The position numbers were made by a program, and so were the translations under genes. Below the pieces are notes generated by a model. It saw nothing but the letters and a program-made list of their open reading frames with translations. It searched no databases and was not told the origin of the DNA. From Myxococcales bacterium (GTDB taxonomy: Bacteria; Myxococcota_A; Polyangia; Fen-1088), in assembly GCA_003170035.1 (NCBI GenBank), contig PMZX01000335.1, forward strand, positions 1-6,473: DNA of 6,473 nucleotides, written 5' to 3'. The first letter of the stretch is position 1. Each line of letters starts with the position of its first letter. Positions 1-5,891 of the stretch are shown in pieces.

Positions 1-531
1 GGTCACGTTCGCCAGCTTGGTGCTGTCCTTGTAGAGGTTGTACGTGACGTTGCTGGCCGTGGTGTCGTACTCATAACCGAACATGCGCCAGCCGACATAG
101 ACGCCGCCTGAAACCTTCACGGCCACCACGCCGCGATCCAGGTTCTCCATCTGATAGTGGCCGGTGAGCGGCACGGTCGTCTTCCCGCCCGTTGGCGTGA
201 CGCCGCCAGTGGGGGTGACGCCGCCAGTGGGGGTGACGCCGCCACTCGGGGTGCCGCCGGAGGGGGTCCCACCCCTGCCGCCAGCAGCGCCACCTCTTCC
301 GCCCGCACCGCCCCTGCCACCCGTGGCGGAGCTACCGCCAGTGGGGGTGGTGGTGCCGCCGGTGGCCGGCGTGGTCGTGGTCGGGGTCGTCGTCTGGCCC
401 CCGGTTGCGGGCTGGGTGGAACCCCCACCGCTCGAATCGCAGCCTTGGAGCAAGGTTACTGCGCCGGCGGCGAGCAGCACTACGCAGCCTCGCACGAGAA
501 CTTGTACCGCATTCCGAGTTCTGGTTCGCAT
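1..531 (-). CDS. Lipoprotein rhamnogalacturonan lyase (PL11), N-terminal part, runs off left edge
   Basis: The first 177 codons of an exported lipoprotein are visible, with no stop before the window edge. A basic N-terminus (MRTRTRN) and hydrophobic stretch lead to a lipobox LLQGC with the lipidated Cys at residue 31. Residues 32-116 form a Gly/Thr/Pro-rich linker, including TPTGGV hexapeptide repeats. From about residue 118 the sequence enters the PL11 N-terminal beta domain (GHYQMENLDRGVVAV, then VGWRMFGYEYD), closely matching the complete lyase at 3801-5732. The family cleaves the rhamnogalacturonan-I backbone of pectin by beta-elimination. An in-frame ATG at 543 exists, but the ATG at 531 has an ideal GGAGG five bases upstream, so I chose 531. 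The gene diverges from the sigma operon. The family call is firm; whether the unseen propeller domain is intact cannot be judged. Asp at +2 after the lipid Cys would be an inner-membrane retention signal under E. coli rules. Confidence 0.88.
   Translation of the reverse strand, partial: MRTRTRNAVQVLVRGCVVLLAAGAVTLLQGCDSSGGGSTQPATGGQTTTPTTTTPATGGTTTPTGGSSATGGRGGAGGRGGAAGGRGGTPSGGTPSGGVTPTGGVTPTGGVTPTGGKTTVPLTGHYQMENLDRGVVAVKVSGGVYVGWRMFGYEYDTTASNVTYNLYKDSTKLANVT
169..191. repeat. Left arm of 23-bp inverted identity with window end
   Basis: These 23 bases are the exact reverse complement of 6451-6473. Both arms encode the linker-to-domain junction GGKTTVP of an outward-facing lipoprotein gene. 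The match stops on the linker side after these bases; on the domain side it is cut by the window end and probably continues as paralogous PL11 sequence. Confidence 0.85.
190..250 (-). repeat. 18-bp tandem repeat coding TPTGGV in lyase linker
   Basis: About three near-identical 18-bp units encode successive TPTGGV hexapeptides just before the PL11 domain of the left lyase. The unit is a multiple of three, so gain or loss of copies would change linker length without a frameshift. The remaining linker up to about position 438 is less regular GGxxx low-complexity sequence. Confidence 0.8.
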
Positions 532-536
532 CGCGT

Positions 537-541
537 CCTCC
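537..541 (-). promoter_or_regulatory. Ribosome binding site of left lyase gene
   Basis: GGAGG on the minus strand lies five bases before the ATG at 531. It falls inside the reading frame that would begin at the ATG at 543, and this decides the start in favour of 531. Confidence 0.75.
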
Positions 542-620
542 ATGGTGTCGTCAGTCTTGTGCATCCTAAAAATGCATGATCTCAATGTCGAGCAGTGATC
601 CTCCAGGAACCGATGGCTCA

Positions 621-626
621 TATAAT
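621..626 (+). promoter_or_regulatory. Possible -10 element for the sigma operon
   Basis: TATAAT is a perfect sigma-70 type -10 hexamer in high-GC surroundings, about 97 bases before the first possible start of the sigma gene. No recognisable TTGACA-like -35 lies 16-18 bases upstream. A GGAAC at 606-610, resembling an ECF-type -35 core, is too close to pair with it. This is a candidate only. Confidence 0.3.
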
Positions 627-712
627 TTTCATGGCGGGTTAGGTTAGCCGAAAGCCGATTTTCCCGAGATCCGTGAGCCGCCGGAACGCCCGCGCGACAC
701 TGCGGGGTGAAA

Positions 713-717
713 GAAGG
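713..717 (+). promoter_or_regulatory. Possible ribosome binding site for the upstream sigma start
   Basis: GAAGG lies five bases before the GTG at 723. It supports the long form of the sigma factor but is weaker than GAGGAG at 870-875, which precedes the alternative GTG at 879 by only three bases. Confidence 0.35.
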
Positions 718-722
718 CTCCT

Positions 723-1481
723 GTGAGCGCCGGAATCCAGTTCAACGTGTGGCCCCAAACCTGGCGTCCTGGTACTATACGATCTGTGTCCGACCGGGTT
801 ATTCACAACGGCGGTTCGGATTTCGTGCCCTTGTCCACCCGTGGACTGACCACGGGCGCTTCTGGACACGAGGAGCGCGTGGGTGCGGATGCCGACGACG
901 CCATTTTGGCTCGGGCAGCGCTGGTCGGGCAGGTCTGGGCCCAGCGCGAGATCTGGTTCCGGTTCGCGCATATGGTGTATGGCCTTTTCCGCCGGGCACT
1001 CGGCCCGCGCCACGACCACGACGATCTGACCCAAGAGGTCTTCCTCCGGGTTTTTCGCAAGCTGCATACCCTGGAAAAGGCCTCGGCCATTCGCAGCTTC
1101 GTGTATTCGGTAGCGGTTCGGGTGCTGAGCGAGGAGATTCGCCGCCTACGCGTGCGCCGCCGGATCGTGACTGAGCGCGGGGATTCCGCCATGTCCTCCT
1201 CGTCGTCGCCGACCGATTTTGAGGCACGCGAAACCCTGTTGTCCGTGCAGGGAATGCTGAACCGGATGCGCGACAAGTACAGGGCGGTGTTCGTTCTCCG
1301 ATATGTAGATGGTATGGAATTGCAGGAGATCGCTGTGGGCCTCGACATCTCGCTGGCCACGGTGAAGCGGTACCTGAAAAAGGCATCGGCTTCAGTCCAC
1401 AAGTCCGTCTCTCAAGAGGAAGGTCAGGGACGGACGCACTTCGGCTCGGCGAGGCCGTCTGGTCTGTCTGGGGGTGGGTAA
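723..1481 (+). CDS. ECF (group 4) RNA polymerase sigma factor
   Basis: This is an extracytoplasmic-function sigma factor, directing RNA polymerase to a small promoter set. In the 252-residue reading, region 2 covers about residues 76-146, with the core-binding motif DDLTQEVFLRVFRKL starting at residue 100. Region 4 covers about 168-228, including LQEIAVGLDISLATVKRYLKKA, a clear helix-turn-helix. There is no region 1 or 3, as expected. The start is uncertain. GTG 723 has a modest GAAGG, but codons 1-52 show weaker GC third-position bias, and GTG 879 (preceded by GAGGAG) would give 200 residues with the usual ECF spacing before region 2. I keep the longer limit. The TAA overlaps the next ATG by one base, coupling it to the FecR gene, its likely regulator. 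Family firm; targets unknown, probably this operon and possibly the flanking lyases. Confidence 0.93.
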   Translation: MSAGIQFNVWPQTWRPGTIRSVSDRVIHNGGSDFVPLSTRGLTTGASGHEERVGADADDAILARAALVGQVWAQREIWFRFAHMVYGLFRRALGPRHDHDDLTQEVFLRVFRKLHTLEKASAIRSFVYSVAVRVLSEEIRRLRVRRRIVTERGDSAMSSSSSPTDFEARETLLSVQGMLNRMRDKYRAVFVLRYVDGMELQEIAVGLDISLATVKRYLKKASASVHKSVSQEEGQGRTHFGSARPSGLSGGG

Positions 1482-2758
1482 TGATGAACGCCAGGGATGC
1501 CGAGATCATCGAGCAAGTCGCCTCTGTGGCCAAGCAGGGCTTGGGGCAAATGACCGAGGCCGAACTGAATCAGGGCTGGCAGCGGCTGGCGATTCGCCTC
1601 GCGCAAGGACACCATCTGGAACCTCCGATGTCCCTGCGTCCCCGATTTCCGTGGGGCAGGTGGGCGATGGCCGGAGCGGTCGCCGTCGTGCTGGTCATCG
1701 TCGCCTATCGCGTGCCACTCCAGCCGTCGGACACGCCCTTGCACTGCATCGTCGAGGGCGCGACGGTCGGACCGGCCGAGACCATCACCGCCACGTCGCC
1801 TGCCAGTGTGCTTTTCTCCGACGAGTCCCGTCTGGGAATCGAACCGCCGGCCAAGATCAGGCTGCTGGGTACCGATGCGCACGGCGCCCAGGTGGCCATC
1901 GCCGACGGCTCCATCGACGTGTTCGTCAGGCCCCGCAAGAACTCTACCTGGCGCTTTGATGCCGGCCCATTTTCGATTCTGGTGAAGGGCACGGCCTTCC
2001 GTATTGGCTTCGAGGCCGCGAAAGGGCGCCTGGACTTGCACGTCAAGACCGGCGTGGTCGACGTGCGGGGTCCACGCGAGGATCGCGTCCTGACCCTGCG
2101 GGGAGGCGAATCGCTGGAATTGTTCGCGAACCCGCCACGGGAAGCGCCCAGCGCCGCTCCTGCCCAGGTCACGACCACACAGCCAGTTCCGACGCCGGAG
2201 GAAACCCCGCAAGCCAGCCGAATTGCGACGAAGCATGCCGCGCATGGCGGCCCAGGCCGGCTCGCGATGCATGAGGTGGTGAGCCGTTCGGTCCCCTGGT
2301 CAGACCTGATCGCAAAGGGGGACTTTTCCGCCATCGTGCAAGATGCAGAACGACGCGGTCTGGACGTGACCCTGGCGCGTGGCTCTGCCCTGGATCTCAT
2401 CACCCTGGCGGACGCGGCCCGCTACACTAGGAAGTATGAGACGGCCCGCCAGGCCCTGCTGGCCTTGCGTGCGCGGTTTGCCGGAAGCGATCGCGCGAAG
2501 GAGGCCGCCTTCTTCCTTGGTCGACTCTCCGAAGTTGGCCCCGCGTCGTCCGATGCCGCCCTGACTTGGTATGACACCTACCTCGCGGAGGCGGGCCGGG
2601 GACCCTATGCCTCCGAAGCGCTGGGACGCAAACTGACCTTGCTCGCGCGCACCGACCGCGAACTGGCCCGTAAGGCCGCGCGGACCTACCTGCAACGCTT
2701 CCCGCAAGGGAATCAGACCGAACTCGCACGTTCCATTGTAGAATCAGCGGCTGAGTGA
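1481..2758 (+). CDS. FecR-domain single-pass membrane protein with C-terminal TPR-like tail (probable sigma regulator)
   Basis: This 425-residue protein has a cytoplasmic N-terminus of about 60 residues, one membrane helix (about 61-78, WAMAGAVAVVLVIVAY), then a FecR-type periplasmic domain at about 95-215. Its hallmark is the stretch from residue 157 (WRFDAGPFSILVKGTAFRI) through a beta-rich segment ending RVLTLRGGESLEL. A Pro/Thr/Ala-rich hinge follows at about 218-262. A helical C-terminus (about 275-425; YETARQALLALRARF, then AARTYLQRFPQG) resembles TPR or YbgF-like repeats. FecR proteins sense outer-membrane signals and control an ECF sigma factor, here the gene directly upstream. The short N-terminus has no Cys/His zinc anti-sigma signature. 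ATG 1481 overlaps the sigma stop by one base; ATG 1484 is equally possible. The end overlaps the next gene by four bases. Domain call good; the anti-sigma or activator role is inferred from family and context. Confidence 0.87.
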   Translation: MMNARDAEIIEQVASVAKQGLGQMTEAELNQGWQRLAIRLAQGHHLEPPMSLRPRFPWGRWAMAGAVAVVLVIVAYRVPLQPSDTPLHCIVEGATVGPAETITATSPASVLFSDESRLGIEPPAKIRLLGTDAHGAQVAIADGSIDVFVRPRKNSTWRFDAGPFSILVKGTAFRIGFEAAKGRLDLHVKTGVVDVRGPREDRVLTLRGGESLELFANPPREAPSAAPAQVTTTQPVPTPEETPQASRIATKHAAHGGPGRLAMHEVVSRSVPWSDLIAKGDFSAIVQDAERRGLDVTLARGSALDLITLADAARYTRKYETARQALLALRARFAGSDRAKEAAFFLGRLSEVGPASSDAALTWYDTYLAEAGRGPYASEALGRKLTLLARTDRELARKAARTYLQRFPQGNQTELARSIVESAAE

Positions 2759-3801
2759 CCGCGCTTCTTGCCGCTTTGCTTTTGGCCGTCGCGCTCTCCC
2801 CTGACACCGCGGGGACACGTGCACCTGCGGACTCCGGGACAGCGGTGATCGCCGTGGCGATCCCCGAGGGACAGAACAGTGCAATGCAAGAGGCTCTCAA
2901 CCGCTTGCGTGGCGAAGCGCTGTCGGTGGGATTCGAGGTCCACTTCATCCACGCAGACACGCCCAACACGCCCGCCGCGCAGCTCGAAACCCTCGCGCCC
3001 GGGCCGCGAACCGCCGCGGTCGTGGTCTTCGCCGACCAGGCCAATGCAGCAATTTCAGAGTCCGGTTCCCGCCAGCTCGATGTCTGGTTTCTCGATCGTT
3101 CAAGCGGCAAGACCTCGGTGGCCCACTTGCGCGTCTCGGATGAAGAAATGGATCGAGCGGACGTCGTAATCGCCGTGCGAGCCGTCGATTTCATTCGTGC
3201 CCGCATGTTCGACACCCTCGCGTACAGACTGGCGACGGCCGCCCGGCCGCCTTCGCCCCCAGCCTCCGCGCGGTCGCCCGCAACACAAGACCGCACCTTC
3301 TTGGCCGGCGGCTTGGCGGTGCTTGGTACCGTTTCCGGCTTCGCGCCTTCACTGCAGCCCTACATCGAGGCGGGGTATCAAGTGCGTTCTTGGGGTCGCG
3401 TCACGGCCAGCGCATTCGGCTTCGGTACCCGCCCGAGCCTGCAGGCGCAGGAGGGAACCCTGCGCGTCGACCAGAGTTTCATCGGGTTGGGCCTGACCTT
3501 CATGCATTGGTCGTGGTGGCGATTCCTTCCCCACGCTGAAGCAGGCGGCGGTGCGTATCACGTGGTGGCCGAGGGGATCGCCAATACCGGCTTCCAGGGA
3601 CAGCGCATCACGGCGTGGTCGCTGGGCGGACGAGCATCCGTGGGTGTTGCGGTCACGCTTTCCCGCCATTTGTTTTTCGACGTCACCGCCGGCACACTGT
3701 GGCTCACGCAGGAACCACGTCTTTACAGTTTGAGCACTTTTGTCGCGAGCGCGGGCCGACCTTCGTGGATTGGCACCGCGCTCGTGGGGGCGCGATTCTG
3801 A
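2755..3801 (+). CDS. Exported protein: N-terminal alpha/beta domain plus C-terminal 8-strand outer-membrane barrel
   Basis: Of 348 residues, the first 14-20 form a signal peptide (MTALLAALLLAVALS). Residues 28-160 look alpha/beta: a strand VIAVAIPEG, a helix with ALNRLRGEALSVGFEV, a strand AAVVVFAD, then LDVWFLDRSSGKTSVAHLRV and a helix AVDFIRARMFDTL. A Pro/Ala/Ser linker (163-177) precedes about eight amphipathic strands (181-348), with turns spaced as in small OmpX/OmpA-like barrels, ending in Phe as outer-membrane barrels usually do. I recognise a type of protein often found beside sigma/FecR pairs in myxobacteria, but no named family. GTG 2755 overlaps the FecR stop by four bases (GTGA), and the stop shares one base with the lyase ATG at 3801. 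The coupling suggests an outer-membrane sensor or anchor for the FecR protein, with the alpha/beta domain as periplasmic contact. The ligand is unknown. Confidence 0.78.
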   Translation: MTALLAALLLAVALSPDTAGTRAPADSGTAVIAVAIPEGQNSAMQEALNRLRGEALSVGFEVHFIHADTPNTPAAQLETLAPGPRTAAVVVFADQANAAISESGSRQLDVWFLDRSSGKTSVAHLRVSDEEMDRADVVIAVRAVDFIRARMFDTLAYRLATAARPPSPPASARSPATQDRTFLAGGLAVLGTVSGFAPSLQPYIEAGYQVRSWGRVTASAFGFGTRPSLQAQEGTLRVDQSFIGLGLTFMHWSWWRFLPHAEAGGGAYHVVAEGIANTGFQGQRITAWSLGGRASVGVAVTLSRHLFFDVTAGTLWLTQEPRLYSLSTFVASAGRPSWIGTALVGARF

Positions 3802-5732
3802 TGAAACGCGCGGTCCTCATCCTGCTGGGTCTCTGTCTTGGGTGTGACCACCGAAGCATGGTCGTCATCACGCCATTGGGGACCCCCCAGAATCCGGGTG
3901 GGCACTACCACATGGAGAAGCTGGACCGTGGTCTGGTCGCGGTCAGCCTGCCCGACGGTGTCTACCTGGGCTGGCGCATGTTTGGCTACGAATATGACGA
4001 CAAGGACCCCGGACGGGTTGCGTACGCTGTCTACCGTGACGGCGCGCCAATCAAGACCGTGCCCGACAGCACGAACTACTTTGATCCTCAGGGTAGCCCC
4101 GATGTTCAATACCAAGTGGCCGCGATCATCGACGGAGAGACACAGGACTTGTCGCCGCCGGTCAACGCCTGGCTGCAGAACTTCCTTCGAATTCCCCTGC
4201 AGATTCCGCAGCCGGGCGTGACCCCGGCGACCTGCCCGGCGGTGCCCAACGAACCCTCCACCTATACCTACAGCGCGGGCGACGCCTCGGTTGGGGATCT
4301 AGACGGAGATGGACAGTACGAGATCGTCCTGAAATGGGATCCATCGAACGCCAAGGACAATGCGGTGTTCGGTTGTACGGGCAACGTGCTCTTGGACGCA
4401 TACACGCTGGATGGAAAGTATCTTTGGCGTATCGATCTGGGGCCCAACATCCGGGCGGGCTCACACTATACCCAGCACCTGGTCTATGACTTCGATGGCG
4501 ATGGCAAGGCCGAGGTAGCCGTGAAGACCGCGCCCGGCACGCTCGACGGAACCGGCAACTATCTGCAGAAGGGACCTGCCGCCGCCGACGACGACAGCGC
4601 TGACTACCGCAATTCGTCGGGCTACATCCTCACCGGGCCTGAATACCTGACCGTGTTCGAGGGGGCCACGGGCGCCGAGTTGGCAACCGTAGATTTTCAG
4701 CCTGCGCGTGGAGTGGTCGCGGACTGGGGTGATGACTACGGCAATCGGGTGGACATCTTCCTTTCCACAACGGCGTTTGTCAGCGATCAGAACGACGGAA
4801 CCGCCAGCGGCCGTCCGAGTATTGTCATGGCGCGCGGCGTGTACACCCGCAACGTGCTTTGCGCCTGGAATTGGCGGGACGGCGCTCTCACGCTGATGTG
4901 GACCGCAGACAGCGACCAGGGCACCGCGTACGCGAGTCAGGGCGCGGACACCATGATGGTGGCGGACGCGGACGGCGACGGGGCTCAGGAGATCATCTAC
5001 GGGTCATCGACCATCTCCAGCAACGGGAAACGGAGGTGCACGACGGGATTCGGCCACGGCGACACGCTCCACGTGGGCGTTCTAGCTCCATCGCTTCAGG
5101 TTAACGACATTGGCATACAAGTATTCATGGTTCACGGGAGTGGACCGCAGCCGGAATACGAGGTACACGACGCCGCTACTTGCGAGGTGATAGTGAGGGG
5201 CCCAGCCCTTGGTATCGACAACCGTGATGGTGTGGCCGATGACATCTCGCCCGGCAACCCAGGCGCTGAGATGTGGAGTGCAGCGGGTCCGGCGCTCTTG
5301 TCGGCGACCGACGGTTCCAACCTTGGCCCCAAACCGAGTTCGAGCAATTTCCTCATCTACTGGGACGCGGACGAATCGCGTGAGCTTGAAGACGGCACGT
5401 CGATCACCAAGTACGGCGGGGGTACATTGCTGAGCTGCCCCCCGCTCCAGTGCGCGCCGAACGGCGGCGGCAGGACCCCCACCCTAACCGCCGACCTCCT
5501 GGGGGATTGGCGCGAGGAGATCGTCTGGCGCGAGGCGGACAACTCGGCCTTGCGTGTGTACACAACCACGGATATCACCGCGCGCCGGATCTACACCCTG
5601 ATGCACGATCCGCAGTACCGCATGCAGGTGTCTGCCGAGCAGACTGGGTTCAATCAACCTCCTCACCCAGGCTTCCACATCGGCCACGACATGAAGATGC
5701 CTCCCAAACCAGACATCTTCGTGCGGCGGTAG
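3801..5732 (+). CDS. PL11-family rhamnogalacturonan lyase-like lipoprotein (operon copy)
   Basis: This 643-residue protein covers the full PL11 length. The signal peptide has lipobox LCLGC (Cys15), followed by only about 19 residues before the PL11 N-terminal beta domain (HYHMEKLDRG from residue 35, YLGWRMFGYEYD). The eight-bladed propeller carries calcium-type DxDxDG loops: DLDGDG near 166-171, DFDGDG at 230-235, DADGDG at 389-394. Other family blocks are KWDPSNAKDN, NIRAGSHYTQ, GPEYLTVFEGATGAELATVDF, GFGHGD (416-421), ADLLGDWREEIVWR (from 564), YTLMHDPQYRM and GFNQPP. ATG 3801 overlaps the barrel gene stop by one base and sits right before the signal peptide; the open frame reaches back to 3615 but that part would bury the signal. 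Three sites depart from the YesW pattern as I recall it: ADT (382-384) for NHN, RDG (475-477) for GRG, NGGGRTP (554-560) for NGTKATP. Family firm; lyase activity uncertain. Asp at +2 after the lipid Cys. Confidence 0.92.
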   Translation: MKRAVLILLGLCLGCDHRSMVVITPLGTPQNPGGHYHMEKLDRGLVAVSLPDGVYLGWRMFGYEYDDKDPGRVAYAVYRDGAPIKTVPDSTNYFDPQGSPDVQYQVAAIIDGETQDLSPPVNAWLQNFLRIPLQIPQPGVTPATCPAVPNEPSTYTYSAGDASVGDLDGDGQYEIVLKWDPSNAKDNAVFGCTGNVLLDAYTLDGKYLWRIDLGPNIRAGSHYTQHLVYDFDGDGKAEVAVKTAPGTLDGTGNYLQKGPAAADDDSADYRNSSGYILTGPEYLTVFEGATGAELATVDFQPARGVVADWGDDYGNRVDIFLSTTAFVSDQNDGTASGRPSIVMARGVYTRNVLCAWNWRDGALTLMWTADSDQGTAYASQGADTMMVADADGDGAQEIIYGSSTISSNGKRRCTTGFGHGDTLHVGVLAPSLQVNDIGIQVFMVHGSGPQPEYEVHDAATCEVIVRGPALGIDNRDGVADDISPGNPGAEMWSAAGPALLSATDGSNLGPKPSSSNFLIYWDADESRELEDGTSITKYGGGTLLSCPPLQCAPNGGGRTPTLTADLLGDWREEIVWREADNSALRVYTTTDITARRIYTLMHDPQYRMQVSAEQTGFNQPPHPGFHIGHDMKMPPKPDIFVRR

Positions 5733-5826
5733 CGCGTGTCTCGCCTTGGACAGCGGCCCGATGCGCGCCGTTCGTGACGGTCCGAAGTAGGGTGCCTTGG
5801 AAATGACATCACGAGTCTAGACAAAG

Positions 5827-5846
5827 GTGAGCCGACATTGGCTCAC
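5827..5846. repeat. Perfect 7-bp inverted repeat, possible operator or hairpin
   Basis: GTGAGCC (5827-5833) and GGCTCAC (5840-5846) are perfect reverse complements separated by six bases. It lies 46 bases before the start of the right lipoprotein gene. Without a following T-run it is a poor intrinsic terminator. Its place in the leader fits a regulator binding site or a 5' UTR hairpin. The same sequence is not present upstream of the left lyase. Confidence 0.5.
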
Positions 5847-5880
5847 GCGCCACTGCGAAATCTTAGGGAAACCAATATGC

Positions 5881-5886
5881 AGGAGG
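5881..5886 (+). promoter_or_regulatory. Ribosome binding site of right lipoprotein gene
   Basis: AGGAGG lies five bases before ATG 5892. It sits inside the frame that would begin at the upstream in-frame ATG 5877, so 5892 is the likelier start. Confidence 0.8.
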
Positions 5887-5891
5887 ATTCA

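Larger units (their letters stand above)
532..722. other. Divergent intergenic region between left lyase and sigma operon
   Basis: About 190 bases separate two divergent start codons, so promoters for both directions should lie here. It is more AT-rich than the flanking genes around 565-632. A short inverted repeat TGCAT (560-564) / ATGCA (572-576) with a seven-base loop lies close to the left gene start and could be an operator or chance. A TATAAT hexamer lies at 621-626. I see no RNA gene, and no convincing small gene beyond frames antisense to the linker. Confidence 0.6.
5733..5891 (+). other. Intergenic region between operon and right lipoprotein gene
   Basis: About 159 bases follow the lyase stop. 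No classical hairpin plus T-run terminator is visible. The promoter of the right gene should lie here, but no -35/-10 pair is convincing. The only strong structure is the inverted repeat at 5827-5846. Confidence 0.5.

Noticed and set aside
190..250. Short regular repeats considered as a CRISPR-like array
   Set aside because: Units are contiguous 18-bp coding repeats with no spacers, in frame with the lyase linker.
560..576. TGCAT / ATGCA inverted repeat upstream of left lyase
   Set aside because: Five-base arms with a seven-base loop are expected by chance; mentioned in the intergenic entry but not claimed as an operator.
164..598. Plus-strand open frame with Val/Pro-rich repeats (VTPPVG)
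   Set aside because: It is the antisense reading of the left lyase linker; the minus frame has a signal peptide, lipobox, strong ribosome site and PL11 homology.
1424..2272. Long minus-strand open frame of 282 codons
   Set aside because: Lies opposite the FecR gene; no domain, membrane or signal pattern, and composition fits a high-GC shadow.
2427..3296. Long minus-strand open frame of 289 codons
   Set aside because: Arg/Ser/Ala-rich reading opposite the FecR and barrel genes, with no recognisable motif.
3615..3800. Upstream extension of the central PL11 frame
   Set aside because: It overlaps the barrel gene out of frame, would place the lipoprotein signal peptide internally, and ATG 3801 has the coupled TGATG overlap.
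5740..5790. Possible terminator hairpin (CCGT/ACGG) after the central lyase
   Set aside because: Only a four-base stem and no T-run, so not supportable as an intrinsic terminator.
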